A stretch of 64,000 nucleotides of DNA from Limnephilus marmoratus (GCA_917880885.1 OU862910.1:54241285-54305284), one strand, 5' to 3'. Numbered from the stretch's first letter, positions 32,200-43,435 are shown. Made by a program: numbers and translations. Notes: generated by a model not told the origin, from the sequence alone.

Positions 32200-33640
32200 C
32201 TAACTAAATACGTAGGTAGCATATTGGAATAACGACAAATTGGAATTATCTTATGAATTAAGTGTTCGCATGAACAAGATGTAGAAACAATTATTTGGTA
32301 AACGAGACGAACAACTATCAGTTTTAGTACAAGCGTTAATCTCGAGTATTGTTTGTAAACCTGACACTGCTTGTAATATTGAACTAATTAAAGTATAATT
32401 GACAGGAAAGATTGTGAAATGTGAATCTCTCTATTTACGTGCATCCTAAAAAAATAAAGACTGTATCAAATTGACGGAAAACGCTAAATTAGGTAGATAT
32501 GTACATTTCTATAAGACAATCGTTTCCAAGACACAATCTCCATAAGCTGTTTTATCAAGCCCTTGGTGGCTTAAATTTATAAAATTTCCGTAAAGTTTCA
32601 AGATGAAGTTTCCTTTCCCGCGTGTAAGCCGGAAGTGGCAAACAAACCGGTTAACCAGCCACGTGAGCCTCGGAAGCGGATATCGTGTGAGGCTGTTACA
32701 CCCAATCCTTCAGGGGTAAGCACCCCATTAAGGGGCGTAAGGTGGAAAACGGGCTATAGTAGTGATAGAAGGGTGGGGGAAATCACACGTCCCTCCAAAC
32801 ATAACCTCGCTGGAATACTTTGTATTTCAGGTCGACGCAATGACAATAATTATTTCCATCCACAGTAAAATATGTTTTTCACGTGAGAATGTCGATGCAC
32901 TGGCTGGCTGCATATATTTCATCCATCATGCAATTGCTTTTCTATTCCATCACGCGACGCCGTGACGTGTCCAAAGCCATGCGTGTCGAACGTCACACTT
33001 TTCCCTGTCAGAGTGAAAATTAAACCAACAACGTTTATCTCTGCTGGTGTTGTTTAGCCGGTAACTTATTCACAATAGTATTTAGTTCAGACTGCAGCAT
33101 GTTGTAATAACTATTCTAGTTCCGGCGATAATTGCAGCTTTGGGGTGACGTAGATCCGCTGGCTCTGTCCAGTGGGATGTGGGATACAATGGGTGTTGCG
33201 TGTTGCATAAAACGAGGAAAAAACAAATTAGACATAGGCGTATAGTTGATGACGATGCATCCCGTAAAGTTAAAACGAGCTCTCATCAGCAGGACCATAG
33301 TGGAGTAAAGTAAAATTTTCAAGGTGGGGTGAGACAATAACACCGCCACATATCGAAAAACGTATTTCCTGACCTTACTAAAGATCAAACCGGCATATAG
33401 GTAAATACGCTGAAATGGACTGGATAGAATAAATGCTTGATTCTTCGCGAGCATCAAATTATAAGTGTCCATTCTGAATTGCAACACAAATCAAAACTCG
33501 TTAAATAAATAGAAGAAAAGATTTCAAGAAAAAATCGTATGAAAATGGCGTGGCTAGGTATTCCCACCAGCAATTTCCCTTGCGGGAAAATACATACATA
33601 GGTATTTCAGACTACCGAATTGATTCACATATTTTCGTAT
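32200..33640. other. Unassigned, with a GC-rich patch at 32610-32830
   Basis: The patch has sharp edges and frames of 77 and 67 residues without motif. A 123-residue minus frame at 33116-33487 also lacks any recognisable domain. I call no gene. Confidence 0.3.
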
Positions 33641-33647
33641 TTATTTA

Positions 33648-33727
33648 TTAACGGCCGGCGTAGTCCAGCAGCAAGGCTCTTGACTAGCACTCCGAAGGTC
33701 GCGGGATCGAATCCCGGCGTGGCAAAT

Positions 33728-33728
<1 letters not shown>
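33648..33728 (+). mobile_element. SINE-A tRNA-like head, body displaced by a LINE
   Basis: 'ggcgtagtccagcagcaagg' (A-box region) and 'gcgggatcgaatcccggcgt' (B-box region) form the head, ending 'gtggcaaataa' exactly where the LINE poly-T begins. The expected continuation is missing here and a SINE-A body in the same orientation appears at 39735-40050, on the far side of the LINE. Confidence 0.65.

Positions 33729-33729
<1 letters not shown>

Positions 33730-33787
<58 letters not shown>
33730..33787 (+). repeat. 58-base T run (poly(A) tail of minus-strand LINE)
   Basis: Uninterrupted T run. Its length argues for a young insertion, since long A tails shorten quickly. Confidence 0.9.
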
Positions 33788-33792
<5 letters not shown>

Positions 33793-35005
33793 ATTTATTT
33801 CCATTTCTTTGTACATAGATATAATGTATAATAGCAAATAGTATAAAATAACATAAAATATAATAACAAATAATATGAATAAGAAATGAAAAACCACTAA
33901 GGCACTGCCTGAGTGTGGGTAATATTAATACAAAATACTATATTTCTAAGTACCCAAAGTATAAAAAAAACTTAAAAAACATATAAAATATAAAGTTAGT
34001 ATAAAAATTTAGTATTACATACGTAGAATAAATGAAAAAGGTTTTGTTTCAGCTATTATAAAAATAAAATAAAAATATGGAGAAAAACATACTAATTTCA
34101 ATTTTTTTTTTAAGTTATTATAAAAAAATAAAATAAACAGAAAACATATTGTACTACAGTTTAGAAAGTTACAGAAAGTGAGTTGTAGAATGATGGATAA
34201 ATTTATAGAAAAAGCGTTTCGATATCTACATTATTCAACCATAATTTTATCTCTTTTACATATTTTATCATTTTATTTAACATTTGAGTTTGTAGTGGTA
34301 GAAGGTTAAATGTTCGAGGACCAATGAAACTGCTATGTGTCTGCAATAATTTAGTATTGGTTTGTGGAGTGTAAAATGTATTATTTGTTCTTTTGCTCAT
34401 TCTGTTTTCATTTATTTCGAAATTATTTTTGTTTTTAAATACATATTTCAAAGTTTGTAATATAAATAATTTGCGTATATTAAATATTTTAGTTTCTTTG
34501 TATAATAAGTTGGTCGAGAATGTTTTATTTTTGTTATATATGACTTTAATTATGTGTTTTTGAATTATTTGTAGAGGCTTAATATATGTATCAAGTGCAC
34601 CACCCCATCCTATAATGCCATAAATGATTGAAGATTGCACCAGTGAAAAGCAGATCATTTTCAATTTTTCAATGTTAAGTACTTCCTTAAGTCTATAAAA
34701 TATGTAGGTCAGATATCTTAATTTAGAAGTGATTTGATTAATATGTGATTTCCAATTAAGATTTATATCTATTGATACTCCTAAATATTTTATATTTTCG
34801 ACATTTGTAAGTTCGTTGCACATGTAGCACATTTCTTGATTACAACTAGTATTATGGATTCTAATTTTAAGGTTGTCTTTAGGTTTATTTTTAATGGTTT
34901 TATAAAACGGTAAGTAAAATGTTTTGCTATAGTTTAAAACGAGTTTGTTGTGTTTTAGCAATGTTGAAACCAGTGAAATACAATCAGTTGCTTTCGAAAA
35001 AGTTT

Positions 35006-36087
35006 TTTTTTTTTTTTTTTTATATTATAATATTTAATCGAGGCTTCTGACTCGCATACTGCTGTCATTTTTTGCCTCATCTGTTTTTATTTATTTTAAG
35101 TTTTCATTTTTTTATTTTATTTTTTTTTTTAAATATATCCTATATATTAATGTTGCAATATTAATATATGTATGTATCTTTATAAAACAATGTATCATAT
35201 TTTTTCCATGTTGCACGATCTAATGAATTTCATGAGTCTTGAAATGGCATAGTAGTCGGTTGAAGCTATCAAATTATGAATTTCCGATGGGTTTGAGGTC
35301 ATCAATATTGTTACTCTCTGTTGTTCAAATTTAATGCACTTTGTGAGAGTGTGTTCAATGTCTTCAAATTCTTCACATATAGAGCACATTGGAGAATCAG
35401 AGAGGCCTAACAGACACAATATTCTTCCCATTAGTGCATGTCCGGATCTTAATCTAAAAATGACTCTCATTTCTGATCTCTTCAGATTGATTTCAGTGAA
35501 CCATGGTGTTTTAAAGGGTTCTTTTTGAAGCTTTCTATACCATACGCCCTTATTGGCAGATAAATTTTCAAAATGCTCATTCCACATATTATTACATAGT
35601 AAATGTATTTTTTGGGAGTAATCTTCGTTATCTGGCGTCCAGTCATACTCGTGACCTTTCACCCCTGCTTCGTCTGCCAACAAATCCGCCTCTTCATTTC
35701 CATGTATCCCTACGTGAGATGGAATCCATTGTAAACGTATGTCAATGTCTTTCTGATGTAACTTCATTAAGTGCTCTACAATATTATATGCTATTTTTCT
35801 GCAGGCAACTCCTTTCGAAACTCTCTTTATATGTTGAAGCGCACTTTTGGAATCACTTAATATAAGAATTTTATTCCAGTTGTTTCCATCTGCATACTTC
35901 ACCGCTTCTTTGATTGCTATCAATTCTGCATTCATAATAGGGCAGTCTTTGTTCAATTTTATTTGACGAGTGAAGTTGTTTTGCATTGATATGAAGGCAG
36001 CTCCAACTTGTTCAACTTTTTTCGATCCATCGGTATATATCTGTTTAAAGCCTGAGTATTTGTTAATTATCATACGAAATATACATA
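35006..36087 (-). mobile_element. 5'-truncated RNase H LINE inserted in the RT gene of another LINE
   Basis: TCGAAAAAGTTT at 34994-35005 and 36088-36099 is a 12-bp target duplication. The insert ends in a T run (35003-35021), its poly(A) tail. Its only coding part, fused by chance to the upstream host frame, is an RNase H domain: YTDGSK (Asp253 in the 530-residue chimera), Glu288 (NAELIAIKEA), Asp312 (SDSKSAL) and Asp368 (NEEADLLAD), then WIPSHVGI.GNE. A C-terminal zinc knuckle CX2CX7HX4C (MCSICEEFEDIEH) follows. Stop at 35195. This clade (I/R1/Jockey-type elements that carry RNase H) differs from the host LINE, which lacks RNase H. Confidence 0.85.
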
Positions 36088-36767
36088 TCGAAAAAGTTTC
36101 TTTCCAATGATTACCATCCACTATTATTGCCGTGTCGTCTGCGTAAGAAACAATTTTACCAGGGATTACAAAGTTACATAATTCATTAATATAAATTAAG
36201 AATAAAATCGGGCCAAGCACAGTTCCCTGTGGAACTCCATTTTTTATCTTTGACTCTGAACTATAATTATTCCCAATTTTAGTTTTTTGTGTTCTGTCTG
36301 TAAGATAGTTAGAGAGTAGTTTTAATGTGTCTTTTTTGAAGCCGAGTTGATTTATTTTTGTAATGAGTAAATTATGATTTACGGTGTCGAAAGCTTTTCT
36401 TAAATCTAGGAATATGGCAAGACATTTCTTTTTTTTATCGATAGATGAGTATATCTTTTTTGTCAATTCATATATCGCATCCTCGGTGCTTAGGTCTTTA
36501 CGAAAGCCGTATTGATTTTTCGATAGAATTTTATATTTTTCTAAGTGTTTAACGACTCTAAATTTGATGCATTTTTCGAATATTTTCGAGAGATTTGAAA
36601 CAAGAGATATAGGTCTATAATTGTCTAATTTATTCGTATCTCCGGATTTATGAATAGGTATTATAGTGGAGATTTTAAATTGCTCTGGAAAATGACCATT
36701 TTTGAGACATAAATTAAAAATATGTTGCAATGGAGTTAGGACATGTTGTTTTATTTTTTTTAGCGTA

Positions 36768-38282
36768 TCACAAGATAAATCCATCATTTCCCTTAGAGTT
36801 GGATGGTTTTAGGTTATCAATATATTTTTCTATTTCATTAAATGTAACAGGAGAAAAATATTCTATATAGTTAATTGAGTCATTATTTGAATCTAATTGA
36901 GGAGATGTCTCCATATAAGCATCATTAACATTAATGCCTGATGATTCAAGTACTACGTCTACTACATTTGTAAAATAGTTATTAAAGCTTTCTGCAATGG
37001 TCGATTTGTTAGTTATTATTTCATTATTTATTATAACCTCATTTACAATATTTGAAGACATACTTTTTTTGTTGGCAATTTCATTTATAATATTCCAAGT
37101 TTTTTTAGGATTATTTTTAGCATTTTCAATTTGTATACTATAGTATTTCTTTTTGCAGTCTCGTATCAGCCTATTGAGTAAGTTTCGATACATTAGATAT
37201 TTTGTTTTCAGATAAGGCATTGTTCTGAGATTATTCTTTTGGCAATCTATTTGATATTTAAACATTTCTCTATATAATTTATCTCTTTGTTTAATTGATA
37301 TAATTAATCCAACTGTTATCCAAGGCTTAATTTTTTTATATTTATTGTTAGTGACAACTATTTTATTTTGACTTTTTAGAGTATGATCTCTCAGAGTTTT
37401 ATAAAAATTCTCTAGTGCAAGATGTGGATTTTCTATTGATATCACATTTTCCCAGTTTTCTGACCGAAGTAAAGAGTTTAGAGTTTCATAATCAATGTCT
37501 ACTTTTTCTAGATTTTCGGAATTTCGGTTTAGAGGAGTATTTTTGAAATGATGTCCATAAAAGGTCGGGTAATGATCTGTGATATTTGTTTCAAGAATTG
37601 AAGAGATGATATTAACCGCCTTGTGCGACTTGACAAATATGTGGTCTAAACATGCCGAGTGACATAAGGTTACTCTTGTTGGTGAGTTAATATAAGACAA
37701 GTGTCCAGAGCTAGATAAACAATCAAGATACTCATTTTGACAATTCACATTTGTATTATTATCATTAATATTTATATTGATGTCTCCTGTCACAATGGAA
37801 AAAGTGAAATTGTTTCTATCAAGTTTACTAACAAAAGATTTTAGTTCTTTTACAAATAAAAAATCATTTAAAGAAGGGGATCTATATATGGCAATAATAT
37901 GATATTTATAGTTGTTTTGACAAAAAGTTACTTTTATTGCATTGGCTGTTTTAAATTCAATAAATTCAGCGGCAACATTTTTCAGAGAATTATGACAGAA
38001 GACAGTAACTCCATCATGACCAGTATGCTTACAGGCAGATGAAATTGTTGTATATTCTGGTAAGTTATATGGAATTACTTGTTTCATTTGAGTTTCAGTT
38101 AAAACAATTATGCTTGGAGAAAAATCTAGGTTATTAATAAGTACACAGAGCTCATCGAAGTTTTTCCTTATACTCCTAATATTCATGTTTAAGATGGAGA
38201 AATTGACATTTTTAAATAGGTGATTTAGTTCACATGGGTTTTTACATTTATAATTTTCGTGTATATAGTTTTCTTCAGACAT
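36768..38282 (-). CDS. LINE ORF2 segment: APE-type endonuclease (504 codons)
   Basis: Open from ATG at 38282. It would nick target DNA to prime reverse transcription in the nucleus. The apurinic-endonuclease-like motifs appear in order: NMNIRSIRKNFDEL (Asn near residue 32-34), VLTETQ (Glu63), AIYRSP (131-136), VTGDINININ (Asp167, Asn169), LDHIF (212-216) and TDHYP (235-239, catalytic His). Residues 250-504 are the linker towards the RT, with K- and N-rich helices and TWNIINEIANKKS, typical of the region before the RT domain. The frame ends early at 36768 because of a one-base shift; the RT frame starts 20 bases upstream of that stop. Starts 43 bp after the ORF1 stop. Confidence 0.8.
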   Translation of the reverse strand: MSEENYIHENYKCKNPCELNHLFKNVNFSILNMNIRSIRKNFDELCVLINNLDFSPSIIVLTETQMKQVIPYNLPEYTTISSACKHTGHDGVTVFCHNSLKNVAAEFIEFKTANAIKVTFCQNNYKYHIIAIYRSPSLNDFLFVKELKSFVSKLDRNNFTFSIVTGDINININDNNTNVNCQNEYLDCLSSSGHLSYINSPTRVTLCHSACLDHIFVKSHKAVNIISSILETNITDHYPTFYGHHFKNTPLNRNSENLEKVDIDYETLNSLLRSENWENVISIENPHLALENFYKTLRDHTLKSQNKIVVTNNKYKKIKPWITVGLIISIKQRDKLYREMFKYQIDCQKNNLRTMPYLKTKYLMYRNLLNRLIRDCKKKYYSIQIENAKNNPKKTWNIINEIANKKSMSSNIVNEVIINNEIITNKSTIAESFNNYFTNVVDVVLESSGINVNDAYMETSPQLDSNNDSINYIEYFSPVTFNEIEKYIDNLKPSNSKGNDGFIL

Positions 38283-38325
38283 TTTGAAAGGTTGATAGTA
38301 GTTTGCTATGTGGTTTTATTATCCT

Positions 38326-39073
38326 TTATTCGGAGGGGATGTCTTCTGGCGTTCTTATGAGTAAGATTGGAGATGTTTCGTTTTTCCTCATCCATATTTT
38401 TCCATTTTTTGCCCATATAAATTTGTACCCAAGTCTTGACGATTTAGCTAGGTAAAGTAGGTGTTTATTAAATTGGGTCAGTTGTTCGTTAATATATATT
38501 GTGTTGTTTTCTTCAAAATTTATGTTTTTTGCGTATAAAATACCATATTTTTTTTTATGCGCTATAATTACTTCTTTACTTTCTTTGTTTTGTAGAGATA
38601 CTAACTACTATGGCAGTATTTTTGTTCATCGGGTTTTTATTTTTGCTTCTGAAAATATTTGTCACGCTAATCGTATCTTTATCACATTTGAGTATGTCTA
38701 TTATATTATTAAATACTTTTGTGATATTTTCATTTTCCTTAAAAGGAACACCCTGTATTTCAATATTGTTTTGTTTTTCATTTTGCTCCATTTTATTAAT
38801 GTGTAGTTTTATTTCTTTATTTTCTGCTTGAAGTTGTTTAATGAGTATTTCTTTATTTTTGTTTTTTTCTTCATATTCGTCTAGTTTCTCACAGCAAAAT
38901 TCGACGGACTTCTTAAGTTCTTTTATTTGTTCATTAAAAGATTTCATAAGTTGATTGGTTAATTCATTAAATTTTTTTTCAATGCATTTGATCATTTTAT
39001 TAGTCATTGTGTCTTCTTCTTCTGAGTCGCTAGATGGCGCCTTTTTTTGAGTTTGTCTCTTCTGCTTATTCAT
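38326..39073 (-). pseudogene. LINE ORF1 (coiled-coil RNA-binding protein) with one frameshift
   Basis: Begins MNKQKRQTQKK at 39073, followed by an acidic serine stretch (SSDSEEED) and a heptad-rich coiled coil (about residues 25-100, KCIEKKFNELTNQLMKSF...). NNIEIQGVPF (about residue 103) is the conserved start of the RNA-recognition-like domain of ORF1 proteins that bind the element's RNA. The first frame ends at 38576. A one-base shift near 38585 moves it into a frame reading KEVIIAHKKKYG ... QLTQFNKHLLYLAKSSRLGY ... KNGKIWMRKNE, the usual ORF1 C-terminal domain, ending at 38326. ORF1 would be about 249 codons. Confidence 0.75.
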
Positions 39074-39100
39074 TTTGTAAAATGGTTCGATGATCGGATA

Positions 39101-39720
39101 TATTTAATTTATAAATAAAATGTACGAATTTTATTTTTAAAAATAAAAATTTTCTGTCTGCTGCAGTAGGATTCGAACCGAGGTCGCCAGAAATGTCTGC
39201 GCAAACTTGGTCAGTTGTTGTTTATTTATCTGTATCCTTTCTTTGATTTTTCACGCACTAGAGTATTATTCACTATCTATAAATAACTACCTTCTGTGGT
39301 TTATTTATGCACGACAGTATTGTTCACTGTCTATAAAATATATACTTCTATGGTTTGAAAACTCTATATTAAAGTCTTAATTGTCTATGGTCAACCTAGG
39401 ATGACAGTTGCACTTTTTATGCGTTTTAACGCTTGAATATGCGGAGAAAGTATGAAATATCACTTATGATCTGCTTTAGGGTTGATGATGTAACTATTTA
39501 AATGTTATTTACGGCTTAGAAACTGATATATTGTTATAAAATTGCTATAATGCAAAATGGGTTTTAAGTTTGACATTGAATTTACAAATTTGAGTTTTCA
39601 CTTAAAATAGGAATAATCTCACTGAGATAACAGTTAATGACGGATAATCCACCGTCCCGCACTCGATTTAAGTATTTTTACAATGTGAAATGATGTTTTT
39701 AGTTTAAAGGAATGTAAAAT
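39101..39720. other. Probable LINE 5' UTR or flank; tRNA-like B-box at 39168
   Basis: 'gtaggattcgaaccgaggtc' near 39167-39186 is, on the minus strand, a B-box (GGTTCGAATCC), but no full tRNA cloverleaf can be built around it. The rest is AT-rich and unassigned. Confidence 0.35.
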
Positions 39721-39734
39721 TGCAAGAGCAATGT

Positions 39735-40050
39735 GTTATTTCACAAATTATTCATTTAAAATAATATAAAGTATATTTGCGGCACGTTCCAGAATGGAAG
39801 ATACTCTCAGTATCGCCCTGGTGTATAAGACCACCATTCAGAATTGAAACGTTGCTTGAAATGGCTTTAGCCGTGTTTGGTGACCAGATCTGAATAGCCA
39901 GGTAGGTACTTTCCCACCTTCCTCTTCCCTACCTCCTTCCCCTTCCCATAACCTTCAGCCTCACAACATACCCCAATTGTGGATGCCATAGTCCCACTGG
40001 CTCTCGACGGGAGCAGTTGGGACTCTTGTGCGGTATTTATGTAAAAAAAA
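39735..40050 (+). mobile_element. SINE-A body (probable continuation of the head at 33648)
   Basis: 'gttatttcacaaattattc' onward follows the family body to 'gggactcttgtgcggtattt' and 'atgtaaaaaaaaa'. It starts with the sequence expected about 25-30 bases after the break point in the 33.65-kb head. Confidence 0.65.
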
Positions 40051-40489
40051 AACAACTATTTAATTAAAGCATGAGAGGATTCAAATTATGCCGTAGATAA
40101 GTATAAAATGTTTAAATAATTACAATTGCCAATTTTGTTAGCAATTTTTTTGGTCCTTCCTCACTAGGGAGTCCTGTGCTTAGGCGGACTAAAATTATTA
40201 AATCAGTGCTGCTTTCAAGGTTGTTTCATAGACCTCTTTCAGCTAGACTTTAATTCTTGAATTGTACTCATTAAACTTTTTACCATTTATATCTGGGGGA
40301 AGGACATTGTGGAGTTTTGTTGCAAAAATAATGTAGTTTCTTTGTCTAGATGTGTTTCATAACTGATGCAAACACAAATAATTGATTAAAGATCAAGTAA
40401 TTAAATAAGAAACAAAGGATAGGTATGAAGTTGTGCATCTGACTCTTGTATCGATACGTGGAGATGAGTAGTTGAGAATATCTTACATC

Positions 40490-40665
40490 GGCTAAGTATA
40501 AAGAGTAGAGAGTGGAGAGTAGAGTTTGGACTGCAGAGTGCAGAGGGCTTATCACCTCCTCGGATAATTATCACGTGTGTGAGGTAGTGGCCCGCCCCCC
40601 GGCCCGCCGGCCAATGGGCGGCTGGCCCCGCCCTCCCCCGCCACCCGCCCTCCCCGGACACCAGT
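40490..40665. promoter_or_regulatory. Isolated GC island with CCAAT and GC boxes
   Basis: 40584-40660 is almost pure G+C (cccgccccccggcccgccgg, GCCAATGGGCGG, ccccgccctcccccgcc). It holds a CCAAT box and several GC boxes, very unlike the AT-rich surroundings. On the minus strand a 'ctttatacttag' lies about 100 bp downstream. Could be an internal promoter or enhancer of the putative minus-strand gene; could also be a GC-rich repeat fragment. Confidence 0.35.
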
Positions 40666-41120
40666 TGCGGACATATCGGGATGATTATATCAACTATTTA
40701 TTATACGAATTAAATACATATTTATCGCTTTTATCAGATTATCGCAACTGAGTTGAAGTGGAATTACATCGGTCTAATGATTCCACTTTATTAAACTGTT
40801 AGATATAAATAATTATGTGATCAAAACACAATAAGCGCAAAAAGGCCTATTTTCAGGAGAACGTTTTTCCCGGAAAATTATAAATATTACGTCTCACCGG
40901 ATTATTTGTGTACAAAGATGTCGAGTGCGTAGGTACCTATACATAAAACAACAGAGAACACAAATCTTACTGAAATGGCATCTTATGCGGATAGGTAGGT
41001 AGGACCTAGGTACCTACTAGGTTTCTAAACATTCACTTTATCCGTTTTCCCATGGACCCTAAAGAAAATTACGTGAGGTAGGTAGGTACCTACCTACTTA
41101 CTTAAAAGTAGATAATATTC
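40666..41120. other. Non-coding; TAGGTACCTA palindromes
   Basis: 40985-41105 is dense in GTAGGTACCTAC-type words, which are common in insect genomes. Confidence 0.4.
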
Positions 41121-41124
41121 GGAT

Positions 41125-41545
41125 GATTTGTGTATCAACAGTGTTACTGACACACCTGCTTTGTTACAACTCATCCAGTTCAACATTCCTTCCCGTAGAT
41201 TCCGAAATAATGAATTGCTGTTCCTCAATCAACATTCTACTAATTATGGATATCATTCTCCTTTATCCAGAATGTCGAGACTTGTCAACACAAATCAAAG
41301 CATTGAATTTTTTGGTGTAAGCCTAAATGACTTTCGGCAGTCGTTACGCAAAGTGGTTTTTTAAAGTCTTTAAATCCATCTTCAAGCTACTTGTAGGTAC
41401 TTTTATATTATATGTATTTTGTAAATGCTCTTCATCCATATGTAATCTCCTTTCATTGTGATCTCTCTTTTTTTCTTTTCTGTTCGTGTTATTGTTATAT
41501 TGTTAATTGGACTATTTGCCCGTAAATAAATAAATAAATAAAGTA
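41125..41545 (+). pseudogene. LINE C-terminal tail (RT ORF end and 3' UTR)
   Basis: The frame 41128-41364 reads FNIPSRRFRNNELLF then NQHSTNYGYHSPLSRMSRL and FGVSLNDFRQSLRK, then a stop. This 'F.vPsR..R....f...h.TNYG.nSP..R..rl.N' ending is characteristic of a group of insect non-LTR elements. The 3' UTR ends with (AAAT)n at about 41524-41542. Strongly 5'-truncated. Confidence 0.65.
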
Positions 41546-41599
41546 ATCTCCTAATTCCACCATAGCAGACGGGAAAAGTTCCTTGTGTCGTGATGGAGG

Positions 41600-41685
41600 A
41601 TCTAGTCAGCCGAGTAATTGAACTCACGGCGCCTGGGCGGAATCCAAACGCGGTGCCAACTCAGCCACTGACCGGCCAATGGCTC
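41600..41685 (-). mobile_element. tRNA-headed SINE fragment (second family)
   Basis: On the minus strand: GGCCGGTCAGTGGCTGAGTT (A-box-like TGGCTGAGTTGG) and GTGAGTTCAATTAC (B-box-like). A shorter relic ('actcagccaccgaccggtca') lies at about 13100-13120. The spacing is tRNA-like but the anticodon arm is not well formed. Confidence 0.45.
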
Positions 41686-41694
41686 GTGCTGAAT

Positions 41695-41945
41695 ATGTTA
41701 TTTATGATTTGAGATAAGAAGATGGAGGGAGGGATGCTTTTTATGCTACGTTGCGGCACAAGAGTCCCAACTGCCCAAAGAAAGTGAGGTTTTGGCATCT
41801 CCTACTCATGGAATGTTGTTAGACAAACAACTGGGAGGGGGGATGAGAAACGCCATCAGGCATTTCAAATATGGTCACAGCTAAGGCCATTATTTCAAGC
41901 AAAACCAAGGTGATACTGAGAGAATCCATTACTTTAAGGAATAAT
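41695..41945 (-). mobile_element. Degenerate SINE-A body
   Basis: 'ttgcggcacaagagtcccaa', 'taaggccattatttcaagca' and 'ggtgatactgagagaatcc' keep the family order, with internal deletions. Confidence 0.55.
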
Positions 41946-41972
41946 TTGAAATAAGAAGATGGGTGAATGACA

Positions 41973-42298
41973 TACAAGATGTTGCAGTACGATTTGACTT
42001 ACTTTAAACCAGTGATTCCTTATAGGTAAAGTAAAAATGTAAATAAAATTTTGGTTTCTGGTAATTTTTCTAACGTTTTTTTCTTCTTCAAAACTAAACA
42101 AAAAAACATTTTACAATATATCATCACTGTTCACTCAGCCGAGTAACAGCCCAACCCCTCACCCCGACCCTAACTGTCAAATAAAAACTCCCTTTTTAAT
42201 GTTTTAATTTGGAAAAATTACCAAAATTTAATTTACATTTTTTACTCCAAATAATATCAGGAATCACTGGTTAAATTCAAGTTTCTGAACCCTGCATA
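41973..42298. mobile_element. Foldback element B (copy 2)
   Basis: Arms 'gacttactttaaaccagtga' and 'tactccaaataatatcagga...tcactggttaaattcaag' face each other over about 325 bp. More diverged than the 62.6-kb copy. Confidence 0.6.
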
Positions 42299-42299
42299 T

Positions 42300-43435
42300 T
42301 AATAAGGTACACATAATGTCTGTGTGGAGGAAGTTGGTCCTTCAACCAAACTGACAGGGCGATACTGAGAGTATCTATCATTTAACATGATTTCAGATGA
42401 GAAGATGGGTAAATAAACGGATGGATGGGATCGAGCCACGACCTTGCATGTTAGCACCGCGCACGAAGCACGGGAGCGCAGAAGAGAGCAGCAACGGCAC
42501 TATCGCGCACCGCAGCTAGAGCCATTCCACGGACCAAACAGAGCGGCAAAACCGCCACCAGAACACCTCACCACACACCAAACACCACACAACACCACTT
42601 ATTGCTAATCATCATGATGTATAGTCATAGTGGAGATGCGATGCCCGGAAATTGCCTCGGCAAACAAATGGCAAACAACTCAAACCACTAGCGTAGTCCA
42701 CACTCCGGGCGGCATACATCGCATGAACTACACAGGAGCAAACAGGTAGGGGGCCATTCATTTTAATTATTAGTTTTTTTTTATTAGTTTTTATATACAT
42801 ATACATGTAATATAATCATGAGTAATTGCATTTTCAGGTTACAATCGGATTAAACTCAAATCATTAAATACTAACATGCAACATTGATTAGAAACAGTAT
42901 AAACATTTATATGTATATAATATATAACCTTTACAAGAGTGTACGTTTATTATTATTTTTATGCACCAGATTTAAATGTCCGGGTTAAATTTTACCCAAA
43001 AAAAAAAAAGAAGGAAAAACTAAACCCTTTCACACACTTCCCCAAATGATCATCTAGTCAACCCACGCTATGCAATTGCACTATATAAGTATTATAAATA
43101 CAAAACAATACAAGAACAACATGTCAACCTACTAGAGACCAAATGGGAATATAATTCACCGACTCCAGATATTTTCATATCAGAGGGTTCGGCTCTGTGG
43201 CATTTCTAATTGAACCTATAAATCCTACCGATCCCTCAATATAAATATTTAAAAAATCCTTTGTAATCCTAAATGTATTTAAAATGACTGATTTTTGCAT
43301 TTTTATATACAAATTCTTTGACAAATCTAATATGCTTAAATTTTGAATCAGATTCCTAGGTATTATGCCAGTGGCCGAAATAACAAATGGCAATATTTTT
43401 ATAGTCCGAGAATGCCAAATTCTTTTAATCTCATT
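42300..43435. other. Non-coding, nothing recognised
   Basis: A CA-rich stretch at 42540-42600 and frames under 75 residues without motifs. Confidence 0.3.

Larger units (their letters stand above)
34203..38282 (-). pseudogene. LINE ORF2: endonuclease plus reverse transcriptase, with frameshift and LINE insertion
   Basis: Three open segments make one former ORF2. The endonuclease segment is 38282-36768. The RT N-terminal half is 36787-36088: LDLRKAFDT near residue 128-135 (first catalytic Asp), NGVPQGTVLGP, then SYADD (215-218, numbering from 36787). The RT C-terminal half and thumb are 34993-34203: ENIKYLGVSIDINLNWKSHI, IYGIIGWGGA, and RTFNLLP near the end. One extra base in a T run near 36776 breaks the frame between EN and RT. 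The frame on both sides of the inserted LINE (36088 and 34993) is the same, so only that insertion separates the RT halves. Confidence 0.8.
33729..39100 (-). mobile_element. Long LINE (Jockey/CR1-superfamily) with ORF1, EN, RT and poly(A) tail
   Basis: Minus-strand element: ORF1 (39073-38326), ORF2 (38282 to 34203, interrupted), 3' UTR (34202-33788) and a 58-base poly-T on the plus strand (33730-33787) that is its poly(A) tail. The 5' boundary is not clear; it could reach about 39720, where a SINE body resumes. It has two single-base frame breaks plus a large insertion, so this copy is inactive, but the long tail and open frames suggest a fairly recent arrival. Clade call (near Daphne/Crack/L2-like groups) is by motif feel only. 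Confidence 0.8.

Noticed and set aside
33116..33487. 123-residue minus-strand frame as a gene
   Set aside because: Hydrophobic patches but no recognisable family, start context or neighbours; kept as unassigned.
33648..33728. Genuine tRNA gene
   Set aside because: A and B boxes are present but the anticodon and acceptor arms do not pair, and the same head occurs at 14.9, 22.2, 43.8 and 50.9 kb attached to a SINE body.
35195..36787. A single 530-residue RT-RNase H protein with novel architecture
   Set aside because: The 12-bp target duplication and A tail show the RNase H part belongs to a separate inserted LINE.
33729..39100. LTR retrotransposon or endogenous virus
   Set aside because: No LTRs, protease, integrase or envelope; APE-type endonuclease, RT and poly(A) tail identify a non-LTR element.
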